Below are positions 13,401 through 26,600 of a stretch of DNA of 64,000 nt, one piece after another. The position numbers and the translations under genes were made by a program. The stretch is from Phocoena phocoena (taxonomy: Eukaryota > Chordata > Mammalia > Artiodactyla > Phocoenidae), in the NCBI RefSeq assembly GCF_963924675.1, contig NC_089219.1, positions 149,998,288 through 150,062,287 of the forward strand, read 5' to 3'. How positions within the stretch are numbered: position 1 is the stretch's first letter; the number at the start of each line of letters is the position of its first letter. The notes beneath the pieces are model-generated. The model saw nothing but the letters and a program-made list of their open reading frames with translations. It had not been told where the DNA came from and searched no databases.

Positions 13401-16400
13401 CAAAAAACAAATAGATACACTGGATTTCATCAATATTAAAAACTTTTGTTTCACAAGGGATACTGTCATCAGAGTGAAGAGGCAATACACAGAATGGGAG
13501 GAAGCATCTGCAAATTATATATCTGATAAGGGATTAATATTCAAGATATATTATGAACAAAAAATTTTTTAAAAATTCAAAAATGGGCAAAGGACTTGAA
13601 TTGTTATTTCTCCAAAGAAGATATACAAAAGACCAATAAGCACATGAAAAGATGATCAATCATTAATAATTTTAGATATTCAAATAAAAACCACAATGAG
13701 GTACTACTTCATATATATTGGTATGGATTTTATCAAAAATCAGAAAACAACAAGTGCTGGCAAAAAGGTTGAGAATTTGGAATCTTTGTGCAGCACTGGA
13801 GGGGATGTAAAATGGTGCACCTGCTGTGGAAGACACTATGGTTGTTCCTCAAAAACATAAACATAGAGCTACTCTATAACCCAGCAATTCTATTCCTATG
13901 TATATAACCACCAAAATTGAAGATAGGGACTCAGATACTTGAATGCCAATTTCAGAGCAGCATTATTCAGAATAGCCAAAAGGTGGAACCAAACCAAGAA
14001 ACTTTCAACAAATGGATGAATAAAGGAAATGTGGTATATAGAATGGAATATTTTTAAGCCATAAAAGGAATAAAGTTCTGATACATGTTACAAGGTGGAT
14101 GAACCTTGAAAACATTATGCTAAGTGAAATAAGCCAGAACACATTATGCTAAGTGAAATAAGCCAGTAGTGAATCCTAGTCTATGAGGTACTTGGAATAG
14201 TCAAATTCATAGACATAGAAAATAGATAGTGGCTAACAGGGCTGAGGGGAGGGAGACTGAAGAGCTATTGTTTAATAGGTATAATGTTTCATTTTGAGAT
14301 GCTGAAAAAATTTTGGAGCTAGATAGTAGTAATGGTTGCACAAAAATGTGAATACACTTAATGCCAATGAAATATACAATTAAAATAGTTAAAACTGTCA
14401 GTAAAATAAAATAGAAGTTGATCTAGAAAAATTAACATAGAGAGTAGCCTGAGCAAATGAAAAGGAAGTGTTCTGCCAGATACTAAAACATATAATAGTA
14501 CTGCAATCAAAACATCAACTTGGTGCTGGCACAGGAATGGACAGAATTCAAGGGAACAGAAAGAAGACTAGAACACCTATGAATTTAATGTGTAATAAAA
14601 ACTGGCACTTCAACACAGTTGGAGAGAAGACAACTTATTCAACATATGGTGCTACTTCGCCATTGGATGAAGGTAGGTGGAGTGGCGAGGAACCCAATCT
14701 CATTTCATATACCATAAAGAATGTGAGATGAATCAGTGATTTAATGCAATCACACAATCACATGGTAGAAATGTTTATATAATTTCAAAATGGAGACATG
14801 GTGGAAATGTTTATATGATTTCAGCATAGAGAACTCCTGAAGCTTTTATAAGAAAGACACAACACTCATAGCCATTAGGAAAAAGATCAACACATTCAAC
14901 TACCTATTAATGTAAAAATTCTGCACATATAAATGACCACTGAGAGAATGGTTAAATGAAATATAGTACATATTAAAACCATCATTTAAAAAGATGGGAA
15001 TAACTTTAACTACAGCTCCAGTTCAAGGCAATAAGTGGAAAAAGTGCAAGTTTCAGAAAAATATGAACAGCATGATGCCATTTTTGGCTAAGAAAAAGCC
15101 AAAATATGTATACCTACACAAATAAGAATGTTGATGTGTAGAAATAGATTAAAAAGACACCTTAAACTATAAAGAGATTAATTTAGGTAATAGAGCAGAG
15201 AAAGAGGTGGAAAACTAATCTTTTACTCTGTATGCTTTTGTAATGTTTGAAATTTTACAAATTTATATTAGTATACTACTTATATAATTAAAAGTTATAA
15301 AAAGCAATCTATATTCAATAGCATAAAATCTTAAAAGAAACCTGACTAGTAAAATAAGGCAAAGAAAAACCTTAGAAGAAAATTCCACTTCATGTTTAAA
15401 GGGCTTTAACTTATCTTGAGTTCTGATAAGTCAACAAGAAAAATATTTCAGAAACCACATAGGAGAATGAACAACGGACCAAAATAAGTGAAAGGAGACC
15501 AAAAAAATTCAGCTTCATTGATAATTTAAAAATGCAAATAAGTACATGACATCATTTTTCACCCATCACTTTATTAAGTTTGAAACAATGTAAGTAGGAT
15601 AAAGAGGTACTGAACCTGTATGACTTGACTCTGGAGTTGTAGTTGGATGAGGACCTGGAAAAATAAATTTGATTCAATTCACCAGTCTCATCAATACAAA
15701 ATTATAGAATTAATTTTGATTTTTTTATTTTTGAAAAAAGATTGTTTCTCAAAATGAATTACTTCTCAAAATGAAAAATATATATACTTTCCAAATTTGC
15801 TATTCTACTACTGGGAAGTTAACTTAAATACATATTTACACAAGTACATAAGAATGTATGCAAAAGAATGTTCACTATAGCTTTGTATTATATAATGGAA
15901 ATCCTAGAAGTTAACAAATAATAAATCATACAAATCATGTGTTCAGAATAAATATACAGATCTTAAAAAAATACCATTCACATAGTATCATATTACAAAA
16001 TTTGTACCCTTTCTTATCCACTTAGTATTTTGCCCACATTTTTTCCTACTTGCATAATCAGATCTACCTTATCACTATTATATGTTGCTAATGATTTTTT
16101 TCATAGTCCTTCTCTAATTGATGATAAAAAAGACAGTCTCATGAGGAATTTTGATTTTTGATATGTAAAAAATGATCCATGTAATTTATCTTCTTTATAA
16201 ACTTGTCCTCACAATTCTCTCTTCTTTAAAACACCAGACTGTATCAGTGTTTTATAAATCCTTTATGAAATGCCTATGATCATATCAACATAGTATATCA
16301 CAGAGCATAGTCCCACTAGGACCATGTGAGAAAACATGGATGGGTCAATGAGTATAGATTTCATATGCAATCTTTATATGTTATCCACCAAAAAATATCT

Positions 16401-17531
16401 CTTTCCCCACAGAACTTTATAGCACTCACCAAGGTACTCAAGGAGGCTACTGGGTACCAGGTTTACAAGAATTATAAAAATGTGTTCTAATTACCATGTT
16501 AACATGAATAATTCCTGCTCAATATTTTAAAATATTAGGACAATAAGAAACAAACAATTTAGAAGCCAGTAACTGACATTTGTTTGAGTCAGTAAACAAT
16601 GGGAAACTGGAACCTATAGAAATGATGTTACTTGAGTAAGCAGAGCCACACTGGGACCCTGAGTGCAGTCTGCCCAGGCTAATGTTCTCCCCTCTCTTTC
16701 TCTTGTCTCTTGCTTCTGCTGTAACTAAAGAGAAGAAGCCAGAGATAGGAGCTCTGAAATCAGGAAGATAATTCCTTCCACCATAACAAAATAGTCTCTC
16801 AAGAGCAGATGATCAGAGCAGATAATCAGAAGTCTCTGCCAGAAATCCTCCATTTCATTTCAATAAGTAAGGACTTTTCCTGCCTTTCAGTTATTATAAA
16901 ACTTATTTTCTGTTGCCTAAAAACAAAAACAAAACACACAGTAAAGAGAAAAATAATAACTGTATGAGGTGGTGGGGTTGGATGTGGGGAGTAGAAATAC
17001 CAGTCTCATTCTGGAGCTACCAGAAATTTTTCAGTTAAAAGTGTACTATATAGAGGGGACCTCCAAGATGGTGGAGGACTAAGACATGGAGATCACTTTC
17101 CTCCCCACAAATAAATAAAAAATACATCTGCATGTGGAACAACTCCTACACCTACTGAATGCTGGCAGAAGACCTCAGACTTCCCAAAGGGAACAGATGC
17201 CCTCAGGTGACCTACACACAGAGGTGGGGCCAAATACAAAGCTGAACCACAGGACCTGTGAGAACAAAGAAGAGAAAGGGAAATTTCTCCCAGCAGCCTT
17301 AGGAGCAGTGGATTAAATCTCCACAATCAACTTGATGTACCCTGCATCTCTGGAAAACCTGAATAGACAACGAATCATCCCAAAATTGAGGCAGTGGATT
17401 TGGGAGCAACTATAGACTTGGGGTTTGCTTTCTGCATCTAATTTGTTTCTGGTTCCATGGTTATTTTAGTTTAGTATTTAGAGCTTATTATCATTGGTAG
17501 ATTTGTCTATTGATTTGGTTGCTCTCTTCCT

Positions 17532-17619
<88 letters not shown>

Positions 17620-20600
17620 TATATATATGTTCTTTTCTTTTTTCCTTTTTCTCTTTTTTGAGTGTGTATGTGTATGCTTCTTTGTGTGATTTTGTCTGTA
17701 TAGCTTTTTTTTAATCATTTGTCCTAGGGTTCTCTCTGTTCATTTTTTTTTTTAAGTATAGTTTTTAGCACTTGTTATCATTGGTGGATTTCCTTTTTGG
17801 TTTGGTTGCCCTCTACTTTCTTTCTTTTTCTTTTCTAAATTACTTTTTTTTTTGCAGTACGCAGGCCTCTCACTGTTGTGGCCTCTCCTGTTGTGGAGCA
17901 CAGGCTCCGGATGCGCAGGCTCAGCGGCCATGGCTCATGGGCCTAGCCGCTCCGCGGCATGCGGGATCTTCCTGGACCGGGTCACGAACCCATGTCCCCT
18001 GCATCGGCAGGCAGACTCTCAACCACTGCGCCACCAGGGAAGCCCTTTTTTTAATTTTTAATAATATTTTAATTTCAATACTTTATTAATTTAATTAAAT
18101 TTTATTTTTTAACTTTCTTTCTTTTTCTTTATTCTCCCTTTTCTTCTGAGCCATGTGGCTGAAAGGGTGGTGGTGCTCCAGCCAGGTGTCACGCCTGAGC
18201 CTCTGAAATGGGGGAGACAAGTTCCAGACATTGGTCCACCAGAGATCTCCCAGCCCCATGTAATATCAAACAGCAAAAGCTCTCCCAGAGATCTCCACCT
18301 CAATGCTAAGACCCAGCTCTACTCAACGACTAGCAAGCTAAAGTGCTGGACACCCTATGCCAAACAACTACCAAGACAGGAGCACAACCCCACCCATTAG
18401 CAGAGAGGCTGCCTAAAATCATAAGGTCACAGACCCCCCAAAACACACAAGGGGACGTGGTCCTGCCCATCTGAAAGACAAGATCCAGCCTCACTGACCA
18501 GAACATGGGCACCAGTTCCCTACACCAGGAAGCCTACACAACCTACTGAACCAGCCTTAGCCACTGAGGGCAGACACCAAAAACAACGGAAACTATGAAC
18601 CTGCAGTGTGCAAAAACGAGACCCCAAACACAGTAAGTTAAGGAAAATGAGAAGACAGAGAAACACACAGCACATGAAGGAGCAAGGTAAAAACCCACCA
18701 GACCAAACAAATGGAGAGGAAATAGGCAGTCTACCTGGAAAAGAATTCAGAGTATTGATAGTAAAGATGATCCAAAATCTTGGAAATAGAATGGAGAAAA
18801 TATAAGAAACATTAAACAAGGACCTGGAAGAACTAAAGAGCAAAAAAACAATGATGAACAACACAATAAATGAAATTAAAAATTCTCTAGAAGGAATCAA
18901 TAGCAGAATAACTGAGGCAGAAGAACAGATAATTGACCTGGAAGATAAAATAGTGGAAATAACTACTGCAGAGCCGAATAAAGAAAAAAAGAATGAAAAG
19001 AATTGAGGATAGTCTCAGAGACCTCTGGGACAACATTAAATGCACCAACATTCATATTATAGGGGTCCCAGAAGAAGAAGAGGAGAAACAAAAAAAGGGA
19101 CTGAGAAAATATTTGAAGAGATTATAGTTGAAAACTTCCCTAATATGGGAAAGGAAATAGTCAATCAAGTCCAGGAAGCACAGAGTGTCCCAAGGAGAAA
19201 CATGCCAAGACACATATTAATCAAAATATCAAATATTAGGGCTTCCCTGGTGGCGCAGTGGTTGAGAGTCTGCCTGCCGATGCAGGGGACACGGGTTCAT
19301 GCCCCAGTCTGGGAAGATCCCACATGCCACAGAGCAGCTAGGCCTGTGAGCCATGGCCGCTGAGCCTGCACTTCTGGAGCCTGGGCTCCACAATGGGAGA
19401 GGCAACAACAGTGAGAGGCCCGCATACCGCAAAAAAAAAAATCAAATATTAAATACAAAGAAAAAATATTAAAAGCAGCAGGGAAAAGCAACAAATAACA
19501 TACAAGGGAATCCCCATAAGGTTAACAGTTGATCTTTCAGCAGAAACTCTACAAGCCAGAAGGGGGAGGCAGGATATATATAAAGTGATGAAAGGGAAAA
19601 ACCTACAACCAAGATTACTCTACCCAGCAAGGATCTCATTCAGATTCGACAGAGAAATTAAAACTTTTTCAGGCAAGCAAAAGCTAAGAGAATTCAGCTC
19701 CACCAAACCAGCTTTACAACAAATGCTAAAGGAACTTCTCTAGGCAGCAAACACAAGAGATTAAAAGACCCACAATAACAAACCCAAAACAATTAAGAAA
19801 ATGGTAATAGGAACAACATATCAATAATTACCTTAAATGTAAATGGATTAAAGGCTCCAACCAAAAGACATAGACTGGCTGAATGGATACAAAAATAAGA
19901 CCCATACATATGCCGTCTACAAGAGACCCACTTCACACCTAGGACACATACAGACTGAAAGTGAGGGGATGGAAACAGATATTCCATGCAAATGGAAATC
20001 ACAAGAAAGCTGGAGTAGCAATACTCATATCAGACAAAATAGACTTTAAAATAAAGACTATTACAAGAGACAAAGAAGGACACTACATAACGATTAAGGG
20101 ACTGATCCAAGAAGAAGATATCACAATTCTAAATATTTATGCACCCAACATAGGAGCACCTCAATACATAAGGCAAATGCTAACAGCCATAAAAGGGAAA
20201 TCGACAGTACCACAATCATAGTAGGGGACATTACCAGCCCACTTTTACTAATGGAGAGATATCTGAAATGAAAATAAATAAGGAAATACAGCTTTAAATG
20301 AGACATTAAAGAAGATGGACATAATTGATATTTACAGGACATTCCATCCAAAAATAACAGAATACACATTCTTCTCAAGTGCTCTTGGAACATTCTCCAA
20401 GATAGATCATATCTTGGGTCACAAATCAAGCCTTGGTAAAGTTAAGAAAATTGAAATTTTATCAAATATCTTTTCTGACCACAACACTATGAGACTAGAT
20501 GTCAATTACAGAAAAAATTCTGTAAAAAATACAAACACATGGAGGCTAAACAATATACTACTAAATAACCAAGAGATCACTGAAGAATTCAAAGAGGAAA

Positions 20601-23600
20601 TCAAAAAATACTTAGAAACAAAGGACAATGAATAAACGATGACCCAAAACATATGGGATGCAGCTAAAGCAATTCTAAGAGGGAAGTTTATAGCAATGCA
20701 ATCCTAACTCAAGAAAGGAGGAACTTCTCAAATAAATAACCTAACCTTACACCTAAAGCAATTAGAGAAAGAAGAACAAAAAACCCTGAAGTTAGCAGAA
20801 GGAAATAAATCATAAAGATCAGATAAGAAATAAATGAAAAAGAAATGAAGGAAATGATAGCAAAGATCAATAAAACTAAAAGCTGGTTCTTTGAGAAGAT
20901 AAACAAAATTGATAAACCATTAGCCAGACTCATCAAGAAAAAAGAGAGAAGACTCAAATTACTAGAATTAGAAATGAAAAAGGTGAAGTAATAACTGGCA
21001 CTGCAGAAATACAAAGGATCACAAGAGATTATTACAAGCAACTATATGCCAATAAAAAGGACAACCTGGAAGAAATGGACGAATTCTTAGAAAAGCACAA
21101 CCTCCCAAGACTGAACTGTGAAGAAATAGAAAATATAAACAGACCAATCATAAACCCTGAAATTGAAATTGTGATTAAAAATCTTCCAACAAACAAAAGC
21201 CCAGGGCCAGATGGCTTCAAAGACGAATTCTATCAAACATTTAGACAAGAGCTAACACCTATCCTTCTCAAACACTTCCAAACTATAGCAGAGGGAGGAA
21301 CATTCCCAAACTCATTCTACGTGGCCACCATCACCCGGATAACAAAACCAGACAAAGATGTCACAAAAAAGGAAAACTACAGACCAATATCACTGATGAA
21401 CATAGATGCAAATATACTCAACAAAATACTGGCAAACAGAATCTAACAGCACATTAAAAGCATCATACACCATGATCAAGTGGGGTTTATCCCAGGAATG
21501 CAAGGATTCTTCAATATACACAAATCTATCAATGTGATAAACCATATTAACAAATTGAAGGAGAAAAACCATAAGATCATCTCAATAAATGCAGAAAAAG
21601 CTTTCTACAAAGTACAATTCAACACCCATTTATGATAACCCCCCCAGAAAGTAGGCATAGAGGGAACTTACCTCAACATCATAAAGGCCATATATGACAA
21701 ACCCACAGTCAACATCATTTTCAATGGTGAAAAACTGAAACCATTTCCACTAAGATCAGAAGAAAGACAGTGTTGCCCACTGTTGCCACTCTTATTCAAC
21801 ATAGTTTTGGAAGTTTTAGCCACAGCAGTCAGAGAAAAAAAGAAATAACAGGAATCCAAATTGGAAAAGAAGAAATAAAACTCTCACTGTTTGCAGATGA
21901 CATGATACTATACATAGAGATGTGTAAAGATGCCACCAGAAAATTACTAGAGCTAATCAATGAATTTGGTAAAGTTGCAGGATACAAAATTAATGCACAG
22001 AAATCTCTGGCATTCCTATACACTAATGATAAAATATCTGAATGAGTAAATAAGGAAACACTCCCATTTACCACTGAAACAAAAAGAATAAAATACCTAG
22101 GAATAAACCTACCTAAGGAGACAAAAGACGTATATGCAGAAAACTATAAGAACTGATGAATGAAATTAAAGATGATACAAACAGATGGAGAGATATGCCA
22201 TGTTCTTGGATTGGAAGAATCAATATTGTGAAAATGACTATACTACCCAAAGCAATCTACAGATTCAATGCAATCCCTATCAAATGACCAATGTCATTTT
22301 TCACAGAGCTAGAACAAAAAATTTCACAATTTCTATGGAAACACAAAAGACCTATCAAAGATAGGCCAAAGCAATATTGAGAAAGAAAAATGGAGCTGAA
22401 GGAATCAGGCTCCCTGACTTCAGACTATACTACAAAGCTACAGTAATCAAGATAGTATGGTACTGGCACAAAAACAGAAATATAGATCAATGGAACAGGA
22501 TAGAAAGCCCAGAGATAAACCCATGCACATATGGTCACCTTATCTTTGATAATGAAGGCAAGTCTATACAATGGAGAATAGAAAGCCTCTTCAATTAGTG
22601 GTGCTAGGAAAAATGGACAGCTACATGTAAAAGAATGAAATCAGAACACTCCCTAACACCATACACAAAAATAAGTTCAAAATGGATTAAAGACCTAAAT
22701 GTAGGACCGTACACTATAAAACTCTTAGAGGAAAACATAGGCAGAACAGTCTTTGACATAAATCACAGCAAGGTTTTTCTTGACCCACTACCTAGGGTAT
22801 TGAAAATAAAGCCAAAAATAAACAAATGGGACCTAATGAAACTTCAAAGCTTTTGCACAACAAAGGAAACCATAAACAAGATGAAAAGACAACCCTCACA
22901 ATGGGAGAAAATATTTGCAAATGCAGCAACTTACAAGGGATTAATCTCCAAAACACACATACAGCTCATGCAACTCAATATCAAAAAAACAAACAACCCC
23001 ATCAAAAACTGGGCAGGAGGGCTTCCCTGGTGGCACAGTGGTTGAGAGTCCACCTGCCGATGCAGGGGACATGGGTTCGTGCCCTGGTCCAGGAAGATCC
23101 CACATGCCGTGAAGTGGCTGGGCCCATGAGCCATGGCCACTGAGTCTGTGCATCTGGAGCCTGTGCTCCACAATGGGAGAAGCTACAACAGTGAGAGGCC
23201 CACGTACCACAAAAAAAAAAAAAAAAAAAAAAAAATGGGCTGGAGACTTAAATAGACATTTCTTCAAAGAAGAGATACAGAGGCACATGAAAAGATGCTC
23301 AACATCGCTAATTATTAGAGAAATGCAAATCAAAACTACAATGAGATATCACCTCACACCCATCAGAGTGGCCATCATCAGAAAATCTACAAACAATAAA
23401 TGCTGGAGAGGGTGTGGAGAAAAGGGAACCCCCTTGCACTGTTGGTGGGAATGTAAATTGATATAGCCACTATGGAGAACAGTATGGAGCTTCCTTAAAA
23501 AACTAAAATTAGAACTACCATATGACCCAGCAATCCCACTACTTGGGCATATACCCTGAGAAAACCATAATTCAAAAAGAGTCATGTACCACAATGTTCA

Positions 23601-26600
23601 CTGCAGCACTATTTATAATAGCCAGGACATCAAAGCAACCTAAATGCCCTTCGGCAGGTGAACAGATAAAGAAGATGTGGTAAATATATACAACAGAATA
23701 TTACTCAGCCATAAAAAGGAACAAAATTGGGTCATTTGTAGAGACGTGGTTGGACCTAGAGTCTGTCATACAGAAGTAAGTCAGAAAGAGAAAAACAAAT
23801 ACCGTGTGCTTACACATATATATGGAATAAAAAAAAAAAGGTTCTGAAGAACCTAGGGGTAGGACAGGAATAAAGACCAGATGTAGAGAATGGACTTGAG
23901 GACACGGGGAGGGGGAAGAGTAAGCTGCGACAAAGTGAGAGAGTGGCATGGACATATATACACTACCAAACGTAAAATAGATAGCTAGTGGGAAGCAGCC
24001 GCATAGCACAGGGAGATCAGCTTGGTGCTTTGTGACCACCTAGAGGGGTGGGATAAGGAGGGTGGGAGGGAGATGTAAGAGGGAGGTGATATGGGGATAC
24101 ATGTATATGTATAGGTGATTCACTTTGTTGTAAAGCAGAAACTAACACACTATTGTAAAGCAATTATACTGCAAGAAAGATGCTAAAAGAAAAGAAACGA
24201 AATTGAGTTATTTGTAGTGAGGTGGATGGACCTAGATTCTGTCATACAGAGTGAAGTAAGTCAGAAAGAGAAAAACAAATACCATATGCTAACACATATA
24301 TATGGAAGCTAAAACAACAAAAATAATGTTCTGAAGAACTTTGGGGCAGGACAGGAATAAAGACGCAGATGTAGAGAATGGACTTGAGGACACGGGTAAG
24401 GGGAAGGGTACGCTGGGACGAAGTGAGAGTGTGGCATGGACATATATACACTACAAAATGTAAAATAGATAGCTAGTGGGAAGCAGCCACGTAGCACAGG
24501 GAGATCAGCTCGGTGCTTTGTGACCACCTAGAGGGGTGGGATAGGGAGGTTCTCAGGGAGACGCAAGAGGTAGGAGATATGGGGATATATGTATACATAT
24601 ATCTGATTCACTTTGTTATAGAACAGCAGCTAATACAACATTGTAAAGCAATTATACTCCAATAAGATGTTTAAAAAAAAAGTGCAGTATATAAAAAGAA
24701 TCAAACTGGTTGTTGTCAGGAAAATGAAACATAGTCCTGGACCTGGATTATACCCTGTAAATGTGTCAACAGTTCTCTTTAAATTGAATAAAAATAGCAA
24801 TGTTGATGACTCAGAAAACATACATGTTAAAAAACGGAAGCCATGGACCTTCTTCTACACTAATATTAATTCCATTGAAACTGTAAATCAGATGAACTAC
24901 TTTTAAGGGCTTTCTAGATGGCAAGCACTGTACTGAGTGCTTTAAACGTATTTCAGTGTAACTACTATCGCACAGTGAGGGAGGCATTAAATCATTATAC
25001 ATGTAAGTAAGCAAGTTTATATAACTTGACCAAGTTTACACACCTGTTTATCTCTGTGAACTTTGGCAAATAATTTTAGACTCACTAAGTATGACAACTA
25101 CAATGGCTATAAATGTGTTCTTCCTCCTTTTTTTTAACTAAAAATGATAGTGAGTGTAAATCACCAGACATTTAAAGGAGTATGAAAAATCGCAAGGAAT
25201 TTAAAGGATATTGAAATATATAAGCAGGACTTTATGAAACCTGAGGCACTGGAAGTTAGAGGCTTCGTAGTGGCAGTAGTTGGCTCTGGAAAACAAAAAA
25301 TATAAACTCATTTAATTACTTGGGATTTATAGCTTTCTATTCATTTATATGGATTACGCTTTTTGTACTTATTTAGGTAAAAATTTACATGCTTTAATTT
25401 ACACTGAAAAATGTTTGCTATCCATTTTACATGTAAGAATGCTATACAAGAGAAATTTATACACCTGTGTGATGTACATAACATGCTAACATCCTATAAA
25501 AGGAGAAAAATCAAAACAGCACATTTGTTTGTGAATTAGAAGTCATGCATCTATCATGGAAATGAATCCAAGACAGATATAAGTACTAAAATTGTTTCAA
25601 TTTTTCTGTAAATTGAAATTTATTGTCAAAGAAATATTTTTAAAAACCCCAAAAGGAGAAAGACACAATTTGTACCTTTAGTACACATTGGGATCTTGGG
25701 CTCCCAAGTACTGTTTGCACCACAGACAATTGTGTTGCTGCCATGAAGGTAAAAACCTTGGTTACATTCAAACGCAACTTGAGATTTGTAGTAAAATTTT
25801 TTTCTAAATCCTGATACCATCTTTCCATGTTCGACAACTGGATATTCACATTTGACCACTGAAAAGTGGAGAAATTCCAGAATTAATGGAAAGCTGCTTT
25901 CACAGAGGAACATAAATCTAGTGCAAAGTAATAATTTCCAGTGGGAAGAAAGAAGCAAAAGGTGAAAGGCAAGATGTTAATTGCAAAAAAAAAAAAAAAA
26001 AAAGACTGTATTTGTTCATTTGAATTCCAGAAAAACAGATTTAGAGAAATCTAATAATGTTTTTCTACCAATAACAGACTATTATTATACTTTATTGGCT
26101 TTTCTACATTTTTTCCCAGTACTGACAAGTTTTGTGAAAGGTCTCACTATCAGATACAAATTCAGGGTAAGTTCAAAAGTGACTTTTGATACTCTTTAGC
26201 TCTAGGACTTTTTTTAAGGTCATGCTGACACTAATTACAGGACCTTGCTCTTTTAGAAAGATAGCATAGACTTTTTTGAGAAGGTAATACTTGAGCTAAT
26301 ATTTAAAAGTTGTAAAGAAGCAAGCCATGAAAATATATGAAAAAGAAAGTTCTCAGGTGGCAACAACACACAGGAACTTGGATGTTCAAGAAATACAAAG
26401 GTCAGTGGAGTTAGGGGAGTGTTTTCCAAACATTTTGGACTGCAACCCAGAGATCAAGAAACACATTTTAAGTTGTAAACCAGTATACAAGCACACAGGC
26501 CTGAGATAATGTTAAAAGTTAATACTTAGCCCTCACACCAGTGTACTCTGGTATTTCCCATTCTACTCTACATCTTCAGAAATAAATTACATGACAGACC

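Larger units (their letters stand above)
17053..24677 (+). mobile_element. Near full-length L1 LINE with three nested SINEs and a duplicated 3' end
   Basis: It starts GGGGACCTCCAAGATGGTGG. The 5' UTR (17053 to about 18600) contains a CT/TA microsatellite. ORF1 remnants lie at about 18610-19742 and ORF2 from about 19800 to 23530, with FADD intact near 21895 but multiple frameshifts and stops, so it is inactive. The flanking duplication AAAAGTGTACTATATA (17037-17052) versus AAAAGTGCAGTATATA (24678-24693) matches at 14 of 16 positions and defines the whole block as one insertion. It lies in CD46 intron 7, antisense to the gene, and makes up most of that intron. Confidence 0.92.

Noticed and set aside
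25626..25958. 110-codon single-exon frame over CCP4
   Set aside because: It is exon 6 plus read-through into both introns. The splice sites at 25858 and 25676 give the real limits.
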